A DNA stretch of 64,000 nucleotides from Halomonas daqiaonensis (GTDB lineage: Bacteria; Pseudomonadota; Gammaproteobacteria; Pseudomonadales; Halomonadaceae): the NCBI RefSeq assembly GCF_900109725.1, contig NZ_FOBC01000006.1, forward strand, positions 62,001-126,000, given 5' to 3'. The first letter of the stretch is position 1, and each line of letters opens with the position of its first letter. The position numbers and the translations under genes were made by a program. Under the pieces are notes generated by a model that ran no database searches, was not told where the DNA came from, and saw nothing but the letters and a program-made list of their open reading frames with translations. Shown here piece after piece: positions 25,768 to 33,430 of this stretch.

Positions 25768-26073
25768 ATGACACTACAAGATGAGAAGCGTCGTAGCCTG
25801 CTGAGTCGCCTCAGTCGTCAACTGGGCTATACGGCACCTACACTTGCCCTGGTTGCCAGCGGTGCTGCACTCCAGGCCGTTGCCAGCGAGACATCCCCTG
25901 AACTCGGCTATACCAATGGCCAGGAGGCCCCGCTGATGCTTGCCGAGGCTCACGCCGAGGGCGGCGCCGAAGCAGAAGGTGAGGCCGAGAGTGAAGCAGA
26001 AGGTGAGGCCGAGGGTGAAGCAGAAGGTGAGGCCGAGGGTGAAGCAGAAGGCGAGGGCGAAGCAGAGGGCTGA
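25768..26073 (+). CDS. Leader peptide with Glu-Ala-Glu-Gly repeat tail, putative modified peptide precursor
   Basis: The 101-residue product has a basic N-region (DEKRRSLLSRLSRQL), a short hydrophobic stretch (YTAPTLALVASGAALQAVAS, residues 21-40) that looks like a signal sequence with an A-x-A-like end, a linker, and a tail from residue 62 built of E-A-E-G units, rich in Glu, Ala and Gly only. AAGGAGG eight bases upstream sets the ATG at 25768; the ATG at 25762 is too close. Residues 1-74 align without gaps to the start of the cytochrome at 28066-28734 (29 of the first 40 identical). The TTL-like ligase gene lies directly upstream. I propose it as the ligase substrate; no function is established. 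Confidence 0.8.
   Translation: MTLQDEKRRSLLSRLSRQLGYTAPTLALVASGAALQAVASETSPELGYTNGQEAPLMLAEAHAEGGAEAEGEAESEAEGEAEGEAEGEAEGEAEGEGEAEG
25969..26070 (+). repeat. 24-bp tandem repeat encoding (Glu-Ala-Glu-Gly)n
   Basis: A 24-base unit beginning GAAGCAGAAGGTGAGGCC recurs about four times with few changes. It alternates two synonymous 12-base halves (GAAGCAGAAGGT and GAGGCCGAGGGT), and ends at the stop codon. Length variation by slippage would change the tail in whole EAEG units. Confidence 0.9.
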
Positions 26074-26099
26074 GCCTTTCGTTCCCCATCAGCGGGAAA

Positions 26100-26128
26100 C
26101 CAGGCCCGTCACCAAGGTGGCGGCCTGG
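26100..26128 (+). terminator. Hairpin after the peptide gene
   Basis: CCAGGCC pairs with GGCCTGG, extended inward by a CACC/GGTG pairing with a small bulge, 27 bp after the peptide stop. CTCTTCCCTTT follows. Likely end of the ligase-peptide transcript. Confidence 0.55.
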
Positions 26129-26207
26129 CCTCTTCCCTTTCCGCCTCAAGGCGGTTCCCTTACGTAACTCTCAGCGGAACCCACAGCGGAATTTCAAGGA
26201 CATTCTC

Positions 26208-26783
26208 ATGACATCATCTTTATCCCGGTCGTCTCCTTCCACGGCACTCCTCGTCGAGGAGAATCTACTGATCCTTGCCCAGCTCAGGAGCATGGTTGCG
26301 GACCTTACCCCTGAAGGTTATCGACAGGCGTTCGGCGAGCATGGACGTCACACCCTTGGCAAGCATGTGCGTCACATCATCGATCATTACGATGCCCTTC
26401 TCGATGGTCTCAACCGAGAAGCAGAGGGCATCGACTACGAGCAGCGCCGGCGCGATGAGGTCCTCGAGCAATGGCCGCAGCAAGCAGCGAGTCATCTGGC
26501 GGGCATCGAGGCCCGGCTGTTATCACTCGGGAATGGTTCGACGCCGGACGCGTTGTCTCTTGGCTACCCCACGGACGACCATACGCTCACCCTGCCGTCT
26601 AGCCTGAACCGAGAGCTGGCCTTCCTGACCAGTCACAGCATTCACCACATGGCGATCATCGCCCTCTTGGCCGAACAGTCGGGCATACATCTGCCCGAGA
26701 CCTTCGGCGTGCATCCTTCCACCCTACGCCATTGGCAGCAGGCTTCTGCCGAGCAGGCGTCACTCTCGCGGAGGAGTGCCTGA
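26208..26783 (+). CDS. DinB-like helical-bundle protein
   Basis: The 191-residue protein resembles the DinB/YfiT-type metal-binding four-helix bundle. Candidate metal ligands are His in GKHVRHIIDHYDALL near residue 50 and in SHSIHHMAIIALLAEQSG near residue 145. AAGGA seven bases upstream supports the ATG. Its stop overlaps the start of the next gene by one base (TGATG), so the two are coupled. Related proteins include thiol-dependent transferases, but no reaction can be assigned. It lies just downstream of the ligase-peptide pair and may be part of that locus. Confidence 0.75.
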   Translation: MTSSLSRSSPSTALLVEENLLILAQLRSMVADLTPEGYRQAFGEHGRHTLGKHVRHIIDHYDALLDGLNREAEGIDYEQRRRDEVLEQWPQQAASHLAGIEARLLSLGNGSTPDALSLGYPTDDHTLTLPSSLNRELAFLTSHSIHHMAIIALLAEQSGIHLPETFGVHPSTLRHWQQASAEQASLSRRSA

Positions 26784-27268
26784 TGAAAGTCGCGACCCTG
26801 GGAATATGGCTGCTGGCGCTGATCCTGTCTGCCCCGGTGGCTGCTGAATCCCGCTGGCCTGAGCAGGGTTGGCAGGTGATGCCGACACCGCTGGCCTATG
26901 AGGAATTGCTGGAGGCCTTGCATGAAGCTGTCGAGGCCGAAGGCATGTTCGTTGTCACCGAGGCCGGGCCCACCGAGGCGGCGGCAAACAGAGGGGTGAC
27001 CATTCCCGGCAATCGGGTAGTGGGCGTGTTTCGAAACGACTACGCCGTGCGGATCCTGAGGCTTAGCGTCCCGGCGATGATCGAAGCCCCCATGCGCTTC
27101 TATGTCACCGAAAATGATGATGGCAGCGCCACGCTCTCCTGGAAGACGCCGACGCATCTGCTTTCTCCATACATGGAGGCGGCCGATGAAGAACTGGAAA
27201 CGGTGGCCCGCGAACTCGATACTTTGTTTGCCGCCATTGCGCAGCGTGCCACCGAGGTATCGGATTAG
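26783..27268 (+). CDS. DUF302-domain secreted protein
   Basis: This 161-residue protein starts with a clear Sec signal peptide (MKVATLGIWLLALILSAPVAA). It then has a DUF302 domain with FVVTEAGPTEAAANRGVTIP and the typical RVVGVFRNDYAVRIL segment. DUF302 proteins are small periplasmic or cytoplasmic proteins often found beside sulfur or redox genes; their role is unknown. The ATG overlaps the preceding stop codon (TGATG) with GGAGTG seven bases upstream. It faces the DUF3047 and cytochrome genes on the other strand. Confidence 0.8.
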   Translation: MKVATLGIWLLALILSAPVAAESRWPEQGWQVMPTPLAYEELLEALHEAVEAEGMFVVTEAGPTEAAANRGVTIPGNRVVGVFRNDYAVRILRLSVPAMIEAPMRFYVTENDDGSATLSWKTPTHLLSPYMEAADEELETVARELDTLFAAIAQRATEVSD

Positions 27269-27350
27269 TGACGCATCTTCCTCGGTCAGGGATACTGCCA
27301 CCTGCAGTTTGCCTGAGCGGCCTCCCCGTGGGTGCTTAACCCGTGCTTGC

Positions 27351-28016
27351 TCAGGGGCAGTCGGGTGGTTCGTTGCTCGTGGAGAGGGCCAGATGCGTGA
27401 ACCAGGCCGTGGCGTCGACCTCGGCATTGTCGCCGTCGCTCATCAGGGCGAGGCCATCGATACTGTCGGGGCGGCTCCCGAAGAGTCGCCGGTAGTCCTC
27501 GCGGATATCCCGAACTTCCGCCACCCATTCGCCTACGCGCGCTTTGCCACTTTGCAGGGCCAGCAATTGGGCGCGTGAGGTGAAGGCATTGGGCCAGTTC
27601 GAGCCAGCAGGCTTGCTCGAGGCCCACACATAGTTCACCGACTCGACCTGCCAGGGCAGCAGACCCGTCTTGCGAGCGACATAGACCCTGGCCGGGTAAT
27701 CGTCACCGGACTTGCGTGTCTCGTCGAGACCCTCATGGATTTCCGATACTTTCCAGCACCATTGCAGGTATGGTGTCTTGCGCAGGTCGATCTCGCGTTC
27801 CAGGTATTTCGCCGAGGCCTGTTGCCGCGCCCTGGCCTGAAGCACACGACTGCCTTGCCTTTCAATGACCCGGTACTCGGTTTCTCCCTCGAAGTTCCGA
27901 GTCGGCCAGGAGAGGATATCGGCTGGCGAAAAGTGCAGTTCATCTGCTGCTGTGGCTGGTCCTGCTGCCAGTGTCATCAGCGTCATCAGGCAGCAGGAGA
28001 ACAAGGATCGAGTCAT
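27351..28016 (-). CDS. DUF3047-family secreted protein
   Basis: The 221-residue protein has a signal peptide (MTRSLFSCCLMTLMTLAAG ending near ATA) and the DUF3047 pattern of Trp-rich strands: LQWCWKVSEIHEGLDE near residue 88, DDYPARVYVARK, and NYVWASS. It is presumably periplasmic. I start at 28016 because GGAG stands 11 bases upstream. A 28037 start would bury the signal peptide. It lies 49 bp behind the Glu-rich cytochrome gene on the same strand and is probably cotranscribed. No biochemical function is known for the family. Confidence 0.8.
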   Translation of the reverse strand: MTRSLFSCCLMTLMTLAAGPATAADELHFSPADILSWPTRNFEGETEYRVIERQGSRVLQARARQQASAKYLEREIDLRKTPYLQWCWKVSEIHEGLDETRKSGDDYPARVYVARKTGLLPWQVESVNYVWASSKPAGSNWPNAFTSRAQLLALQSGKARVGEWVAEVRDIREDYRRLFGSRPDSIDGLALMSDGDNAEVDATAWFTHLALSTSNEPPDCP

Positions 28017-28065
28017 CGGGTAAGTCACTCCACTCATATCAAACGAACTGCCAGCTTACCTGCCT

Positions 28066-28734
28066 TCAGGGCTCTTCGGCATAACGCTGCTGGGCATCCA
28101 CGACATAGGCCGATAACGCCGCCAATTCTTCGGAATCCCAGGGCAGCGGTTCTGCCCCCATGGGCGCTACCATGCAGATCTGCACCATTTCATTGGCATG
28201 CACGCTTGCCATGCCGAACTGGTTGCTTCCCATGGCAACCGCATGGGGGTAGGGGTTATTGAAGGTGTCCTGGTAGCCGTTCAGGCCGTCGGCACCATGG
28301 CAGCTGGCACATGCGAGGCCGTTAGCACTCAGGGAGGTATCCCTGTAAAGGGCTTCCCCTCTGGCGATCAGATCATCCGGGTTTTTCCCGGCTTCCTCGG
28401 CATAATTAGGAATATAGTCATCAGGGCGTGCCACCTCGGCATTTGATCCGGCCTCTGCCTCGGATTCGCCCTCTGCCTCAGCTTCGCCCTCTGCTTCGGC
28501 TTCACCCTTTGCCTCGGCTTCGCCCTCTGCCTCGGCGTCACTCGCAGCATGAGCACTGGCCAGCCAAAGGGTCGTATCATGTGGCTTCGTCACTCCCGCC
28601 TCTGTTGGGCTATTCTCTGCCAAGGCTTGGAAGGCCGCACCCCCGGCAATCAGTGCCAGTGCGGGGGCTGTGTAGGCAAGTTGGCGGCTAAGGCGGTCCA
28701 GTAGTTTGCGGCGCTTGTCGTCTTGTTTCGTCAT
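28066..28734 (-). CDS. c-type cytochrome with the shared leader and a Glu-rich repeat segment
   Basis: The 222-residue protein has three parts. Residues 1-40 are nearly the same leader as the repeat peptide at 25768 (KRRKLLDRLSRQLAYTAPAL). Residues 66-96 form a Glu/Ala/Gly repeat built on E-A-E-G-E-A units. Residues 120-222 form a single cytochrome c domain with the heme motif CASCH at 142-146 and candidate axial Met M192 in VAPMGAEPL. GGAGG five bases before the ATG supports the start. The leader suggests export or recognition by the same machinery as the peptide, so its repeat may also be modified by the TTL-like ligase. Role probably periplasmic electron transfer. Confidence 0.85.
   Translation of the reverse strand: MTKQDDKRRKLLDRLSRQLAYTAPALALIAGGAAFQALAENSPTEAGVTKPHDTTLWLASAHAASDAEAEGEAEAKGEAEAEGEAEAEGESEAEAGSNAEVARPDDYIPNYAEEAGKNPDDLIARGEALYRDTSLSANGLACASCHGADGLNGYQDTFNNPYPHAVAMGSNQFGMASVHANEMVQICMVAPMGAEPLPWDSEELAALSAYVVDAQQRYAEEP
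28451..28539 (-). repeat. 18-bp repeat encoding the Glu-rich cytochrome linker
   Basis: Units close to GCCTCGGCTTCGCCCTCT (plus-strand reading) recur about four to five times. The six-residue period differs from the four-residue period of the repeat peptide, so the two tails probably expanded separately after the leader was shared. Confidence 0.8.
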
Positions 28735-29021
28735 GGTTTTCCTCCAGAAGATCTAGTCGATATCTTTCACTGTCACCCTCATTGCTGGCCGATCACCAAT
28801 GAGCATGGCTCACTCGGCACTTGCCTTTGGTAGCTGGAGACTTGTCGGCCTTACAGACTGGATTCACACTAATTCAGCTTCCTCTCGCCGAATGGGCTCG
28901 GCCCCAAGGCACGCGGAGCTCAGGTCGGTAAGGTAAATCATTTCATCACGACTCAATGATTCAGCCGTTATGAACAAGGGGTTGTAATGTCCCGAGCCTA
29001 TCTTGAAAGGGAGGTATCGCC
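28735..29021. other. Divergent promoter region, no gene seen
   Basis: This 287-bp gap separates the leftward cytochrome gene from the rightward ECF sigma gene. It must hold both promoters. No convincing ORF, repeat or hairpin was recognised. Confidence 0.5.
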
Positions 29022-29627
29022 ATGAATGACCATCCTCTCGGCCCGGACGAGGATCGAGGCAGCCCATCCGCTACGCGGATGCAACGCCTGACGGATGTCA
29101 GGCCACGGCTGCTGTCCTTCGCTCGACTCCACCTGCGGCACAATGCCCAGGCCGAGGATGCCGTTCAGGAGACACTGATGGCGGCCATCGAGAAGGACAC
29201 CAGCTTTGCCGGGCGTTCGGGGTACGAGACCTGGGTATTCGGCATTCTCAAGTACAAGATTCTGGATGCCATGCGGGCACAGAAGCGTCAGGGAATCTGG
29301 CAGCCTCTCGATGACGAGACCGGCGACGAGGCCATAGACCGACAGTTCCAGCAGAACGGACGCTGGCGAGAGGAGATGCGCCCCATGGGCTGGGGAGAGC
29401 CGGAGACTGTCTTCGAGAATGAGCGTTTCTGGCGGGTCTTCGATGCCTGCATGGTGGCACTGCCGGACAACATCGCGAGGGTCTTCTCCCTGCGCGAGCT
29501 AATGGGTCTTTCCACCGAGGATATCTGTCGGGAAACCGGTATCAAGGAGAACAATTGCTGGGTGATCCTGCATCGGGCAAGACTTCGCTTGCGTGCATGC
29601 ATCGAGAAGGGTTGGCTCAAGGAGTAA
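29022..29627 (+). CDS. ECF-type RNA polymerase sigma factor
   Basis: The 201-residue protein has sigma region 2 (LRHNAQAEDAVQETLMAAIE and YETWVFGILKYKILDAMR, residues 36-90) and region 4 (LPDNIARVFSLRELMGLSTE then DICRETGIKENNCWVILH, residues 145-185), joined by a linker. No sigma-1 or region 3 is present, as expected for the ECF group. GGGAGG seven bases upstream supports the ATG. A small zinc-finger anti-sigma gene follows five bases later. Its targets may include the nearby cytochrome or ligase genes, but no matching promoter pair was found by eye. Confidence 0.9.
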   Translation: MNDHPLGPDEDRGSPSATRMQRLTDVRPRLLSFARLHLRHNAQAEDAVQETLMAAIEKDTSFAGRSGYETWVFGILKYKILDAMRAQKRQGIWQPLDDETGDEAIDRQFQQNGRWREEMRPMGWGEPETVFENERFWRVFDACMVALPDNIARVFSLRELMGLSTEDICRETGIKENNCWVILHRARLRLRACIEKGWLKE

Positions 29628-29632
29628 GCAGC

Positions 29633-29842
29633 ATGATGATGTGTAAACAAGCAACTCGCCTGATGTCACTCAAGCAGGATCGTCCCCTCAGCTTCCAGCA
29701 ACGCCTCTCGCTGCGAATGCACCTCTTGATGTGCGGCGCCTGCAGGGAATGCGACAAGCAGTTCACCCTGCTGCACCAGGCCGGCAAGCGTTTCGACAAC
29801 GAGGCATCCCATACGCCTGCACCTGATGACGATAGTCTATGA
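29633..29842 (+). CDS. Mini zinc-finger anti-sigma factor
   Basis: This 69-residue protein is a short anti-sigma of the zf-HC2 type. The zinc site reads Cys in MMMCKQATRLMSLKQ and His/Cys in LRMHLLMCGACRECDKQF. No membrane segment follows, so it is a soluble sensor. GGAG stands nine bases before the first ATG of three consecutive Met codons (29633, 29636, 29639). It lies directly behind the ECF sigma gene and most likely holds that sigma inactive; zinc-cysteine anti-sigmas commonly release on oxidation. Confidence 0.85.
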   Translation: MMMCKQATRLMSLKQDRPLSFQQRLSLRMHLLMCGACRECDKQFTLLHQAGKRFDNEASHTPAPDDDSL

Positions 29843-29915
29843 CAACAGCAGTGGATGACCAGTACCTGATGATCAGGGCTGGCTCATCCACTGTCTAACC
29901 TTCAGTACGGAATTT

Positions 29916-30536
29916 TCAGTACGGAAGTAGGCCGGGGAGCTCGCGCGCCATCCTTCCCAGATCCTCAGACCTGTCCACATCCCAGAGGCGGGCCGGGCAG
30001 GCCAGCCGCCAGCCCAGTGCCTTGGCGCGCTCGCGCGTCTGTGCCATGACGCGGTCCGTGCCCCAGTCGATGGAGGCGAAGAGGCGTCGGTTGGCATGGC
30101 GAACCCCCACCAGCACATAGCCGCCATCCTCGGCGGGCAGGAAGACGGCGTCGGCCTCTGTCAGGGCAGCCTGGCAGCGGTACAGCAACCCTGGCGTTAG
30201 TACCGGACAGTCGCTGCCGATCAGCAGCCCCGGCTCTCCCATGTGCGCGAGGGCGTGATGCATGCGCTCGCCGAGATCGCCCTCGGGCTGGGGTCGAAGC
30301 TCGATCGCGTGGCGCGCGGCCAGTTCCAGGAACAGCGGGTGAGCGTGATCCAGCGCCGTCCAGAGGGTAATGCGATGGCACGCCGTGGTCTCGAGGGCCA
30401 CTGCCAGGGTGTGTCGAAGCAGGCGCTCGTGGAGCCGGACCGCCTCTCCTTCGCTGATTGCAGGCACCAGGCGGGTCTTCACCTCCCCGGGGATCGGCGC
30501 CTTGGCGAGTATCGCCAGCGGAAAATCAGCGGACAT
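29916..30536 (-). CDS. DUF2064/TIGR04282-family glycosyltransferase-like protein
   Basis: The 206-residue protein has a GT-A-like nucleotidyl/glycosyl-transfer fold: LAILAKAPIPGEVKTRL at the N-terminus and the metal-binding LLIGSDCPVLTP near residue 105, then FLPAEDGGYVLVG. The family (TIGR04282) is found beside the TIGR04283 glycosyltransferase encoded just upstream, and its start overlaps that gene's end by 11 bp. Members have been linked to arsenosugar biosynthesis, but no arsenic methyltransferase or radical-SAM ArsS gene is visible here, so the substrate is open. Confidence 0.85.
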   Translation of the reverse strand: MSADFPLAILAKAPIPGEVKTRLVPAISEGEAVRLHERLLRHTLAVALETTACHRITLWTALDHAHPLFLELAARHAIELRPQPEGDLGERMHHALAHMGEPGLLIGSDCPVLTPGLLYRCQAALTEADAVFLPAEDGGYVLVGVRHANRRLFASIDWGTDRVMAQTRERAKALGWRLACPARLWDVDRSEDLGRMARELPGLLPY

Positions 30537-31230
30537 GGCGATATTCCCGAGCCAGGCTCTCGGCTGGCTCGCCCCGCCAGTAGCGCCAGCGTAGCCGCCA
30601 CATCAGGCGGATGGTGGCCCAGGCGCCATCCCGTTCCCAGCGACGGCCACTGCTGACGACCTTCTCCTTCAAACAGGCTGGCGGCGAGAGTCGCTTGAGT
30701 CGACGCGACATCTCTATATCTTCCATCAGCGGCTGGTCGGGAAAGCCGCCGACGGCCTCGAAGGCTTCGCGGGTCATGAACAGCCCCTGGTCGCCGGTGG
30801 CGATTCCTGTCAGGCGTGAGCGCAGGTTCATGGCGCGGGCGATGACGGGCAGCAATGGATGATGCCCTTCCAGCCGGATATCGAAACGCCCCCACACACT
30901 TTGGCCCGACAGGGCAGAGGCGATCGACAGGTCCGCGCCGGGGGGAAGGCGCGTGTCGGCATGCAGGAACAGCAGGTATCGTCCGCGGGCCTCGCGAGTC
31001 CCGGCATTCATCTGGCGAGCACGGCCGAGCGCTTCGACGATCACCCTTGATGCCAGAGGGCGAGCCCGGTCCACCGTATCATCGCGGCTGCCCCCGTCCA
31101 CGACCACTATTTCCACACCGCCCTTCGCATCGCCGGTCTGCCGAGTAACAAGCCCGTTCAGCAGATCCTCGATCTTGGCGGCTTCATTCAACGTCGGGAT
31201 GATGATACTCAGCGTCGGCGTATTCGGCAT
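30526..31230 (-). CDS. TIGR04283-family glycosyltransferase
   Basis: This 234-residue family 2 glycosyltransferase begins LSIIIPTLNEAAKIEDLL, has the nucleotide-binding VVVDGGSRDDTVDRA near residue 40 and FLHADTRLPP near residue 85. The ATG at 31230 follows GAGAGG at 11 bases; a longer frame to 31392 reads through the neighbouring gene's end and is rejected. It lies 28 bp behind the REC-EAL gene and overlaps the DUF2064 gene, so the two probably act in one glycosylation step. Linked in other genomes to arsenosugar synthesis; that role is not supported by other genes here. Confidence 0.86.
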   Translation of the reverse strand: MPNTPTLSIIIPTLNEAAKIEDLLNGLVTRQTGDAKGGVEIVVVDGGSRDDTVDRARPLASRVIVEALGRARQMNAGTREARGRYLLFLHADTRLPPGADLSIASALSGQSVWGRFDIRLEGHHPLLPVIARAMNLRSRLTGIATGDQGLFMTREAFEAVGGFPDQPLMEDIEMSRRLKRLSPPACLKEKVVSSGRRWERDGAWATIRLMWRLRWRYWRGEPAESLAREYRHVR

Positions 31231-31258
31231 GCAGGCGTTGCCTCTCCAGCCCCGGGGC

Positions 31259-33430
31259 TCAGTCGGCCTCGACCATGCGGTGGAACTGCCAGGCTTCTTC
31301 CAGGCGCTGTTCGAAGGGACCTTCATCGGGGTAGAGCTCCGCCACCCGGATGCTCGGCGTGAGGCTCGCCTGGTCGGGCGCCTGGCTGTCATTGCTGAGT
31401 GCGATGGCCCTGTGCAATCGCTCCCCGATCTGCCGTGCCTTCTCGATATCGGCTCCCATCAGCAGGGCGGTGATTTCGGTGGCGCGATAGCGACCGGTCA
31501 GGTCGGCATCCTCGGCGACCTCTACCACCAGTTGAGCCAGGTCCTGCAACTGCTGGTCGCCGGCGTCCCGGCCGAAGAGCTTGTTGATGGTGGGGAGTTC
31601 TTCCAGCCTCGCCGATACGAGGGCCATGGGGAGTCCAAGGCGTCGACATAGTTGGCAGGCGGCCTCGGCCTGTTCGCGAAAGCTCGTGCGATTGAGCAGT
31701 CCCGTGCAGGCGTCATGGCCATCCGTCGAGGAGAGCGCCAGTTCGTTCTCGACCATGCTGGCCAGGTCGTCGAGCAGCTCGGCATCCGCTGTTCCGAAGG
31801 CACGAGGCTTGGGGTCGACCAGGCAGAGGGTGCCGACTTTCTCGCCGCTACGCAGGTAGAGGGGCCGTCCGGCGTAGAAGCGGACGAAGGGAGCGCCCAC
31901 CACACCGGGGTAGTCGTGGAAGAGGGGATCGACATGGGTATCGGGAACCACCATTTGCGCGTCGCGCTCCAGCGTCTTGTGACAGAAGGCGATGTCGCGT
32001 GAGGTCTCCGTGACATCCTGGCCTTGCCGAGACTTGAACCATTGGCGATCACGATCCAGCAGGCTGATCAGCGCGGTAGAGACGCCGAACAGCCGGCATG
32101 CCAACCGCGTGAGGCGGTCGAAGCGTGCCTCGGCGGGAGTGTCCAGTAGGCCCAGGCCTGCAAGTGCCGCGAGCCGTCGTTCCTCCCGCTGTGCTTCGTG
32201 GGTGATGAACCAGTCGAGTACCTTTTCAGGCGGCAGAGGGCGCGAGATCAGATAACCCTGGGCCAGATCGCATTTCAGCTCGTCGAGATAATCCAGTGTC
32301 TCCTGGTCCTCGACGCCTTCGGCGGTGGTGTTCAGACCCAGGCTGCGGCCCAGCTCCACCACCGAACGGATCACCGCACGCGATTCCTCGGAATCGTTGG
32401 CCGTCATCACGAAACGCTTGTCGACCTTGAGCTCAGAAAAGGGCAGACGGACCAGCTGCACCATGGAGGAGTAGCCGGTGCCGAAGTCGTCGATGGAAAG
32501 CTGGAAGCCCTGCAGGCGCAACCGGGTCAGGGTATCCAGCGAAGTGGTGGCATCCTGCATGGCACTGGTCTCGGTGAGTTCGAGCACGATGCGCTGGGGT
32601 GCAATGCCACGATCACGGCAGTGCTGCAGGATGGTGTCGAACAGCTCACCGTTCTCGAGAGATCGAGCAGAGATATTCAGTGACAGTAGGGTATCCTGAA
32701 GGACGTGCTGCCCGACCCGCCGGGCGGTGTCGTTCGATGAGATATCGGCCAGCCAGTCGAGGGACTGCTCGGTGACCTGCAGGGTGAGGCGATCGATCAG
32801 GCCGTGGTCCTCTGCCAGGGGGATGAAGATGTCCGGGGGGATAAAACCCAACTGGGGATGATGCCAGCGGGCCAGTGCCTCGAAACCCACAATGGTACCG
32901 GTATGACAGCGTACCTTGGGCTGGTAGGCCAGGCGGATATGGCCCAGGGTCAGCGCTTCCTCCAGGTCTTCGACGCTGGCTTCCCGGGAAGGATATCGTT
33001 CGCTCACCGAGTCGTCGGTGGTCCCCCCTTTCTCGATGGCCTTGTGCAAGAGCTCGCGAAGCGCCGAAGCCGAGAAGGGCTTGGCAATCACGCCGACGAT
33101 GTCCAAGCCGTGCTCTCTTGCCGAGCGTGCAGCGGCGTCCAGCACCCGGCTACCCACACCGCTGGTGATGATCAGTCGGGCCCGGCAGCCACGCCTGGCC
33201 AGTTCGGCCATCACCTCCACGCCGTCCATCTCCGGCATGATCAGGTCGAGGGCCAGGATATCCGGATGCCAACGAGTTGCCTCTTCGAAGAAAGCGCTTG
33301 GCGAGATGAGGTGTCGCGCCTCGAAGCCGGCGAAATCGGCGATGCGTGCAATGGTCTCGCCGGTCATCGACTCGTCGTCGAGGATCAGCAGGCGCGGCGG
33401 CTTTCCCTTGCCGGGTGGCTCAGTCTTCAT
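31259..33430 (-). CDS. Response regulator with EAL, GAF and degenerate GGDEF domains
   Basis: The 723-residue protein has a receiver domain (residues 13-130; phosphoacceptor Asp in LALDLIMPEMDG), an EAL c-di-GMP phosphodiesterase domain (residues 150-400; intact EALARWHHP, LNISARSLEN, IDDFGTGYSS), a GAF domain (430-570), and a C-terminal GGDEF-like domain (580-720) whose signature is replaced by RATEI, so it should not make c-di-GMP. The gene's ATG overlaps the end of the hybrid kinase gene by 11 bases, so the two form a two-component pair. It probably lowers c-di-GMP in response to signals sensed by that kinase. Confidence 0.9.
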   Translation of the reverse strand: MKTEPPGKGKPPRLLILDDESMTGETIARIADFAGFEARHLISPSAFFEEATRWHPDILALDLIMPEMDGVEVMAELARRGCRARLIITSGVGSRVLDAAARSAREHGLDIVGVIAKPFSASALRELLHKAIEKGGTTDDSVSERYPSREASVEDLEEALTLGHIRLAYQPKVRCHTGTIVGFEALARWHHPQLGFIPPDIFIPLAEDHGLIDRLTLQVTEQSLDWLADISSNDTARRVGQHVLQDTLLSLNISARSLENGELFDTILQHCRDRGIAPQRIVLELTETSAMQDATTSLDTLTRLRLQGFQLSIDDFGTGYSSMVQLVRLPFSELKVDKRFVMTANDSEESRAVIRSVVELGRSLGLNTTAEGVEDQETLDYLDELKCDLAQGYLISRPLPPEKVLDWFITHEAQREERRLAALAGLGLLDTPAEARFDRLTRLACRLFGVSTALISLLDRDRQWFKSRQGQDVTETSRDIAFCHKTLERDAQMVVPDTHVDPLFHDYPGVVGAPFVRFYAGRPLYLRSGEKVGTLCLVDPKPRAFGTADAELLDDLASMVENELALSSTDGHDACTGLLNRTSFREQAEAACQLCRRLGLPMALVSARLEELPTINKLFGRDAGDQQLQDLAQLVVEVAEDADLTGRYRATEITALLMGADIEKARQIGERLHRAIALSNDSQAPDQASLTPSIRVAELYPDEGPFEQRLEEAWQFHRMVEAD

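Noticed and set aside
25969..26070. CRISPR-like array
   Set aside because: Repeats are contiguous, coding and without spacers.
25838..26149. Minus-strand ORF across the Glu-rich repeat (Leu/His/Pro-Arg repeats)
   Set aside because: It is the antisense of the repeat tract; the plus-strand peptide has a good ribosome site and a leader shared with another gene.
28864..29067. Small minus-strand ORF in the gap before the ECF sigma gene
   Set aside because: No ribosome site, no recognisable motif, and it runs into the sigma gene start.
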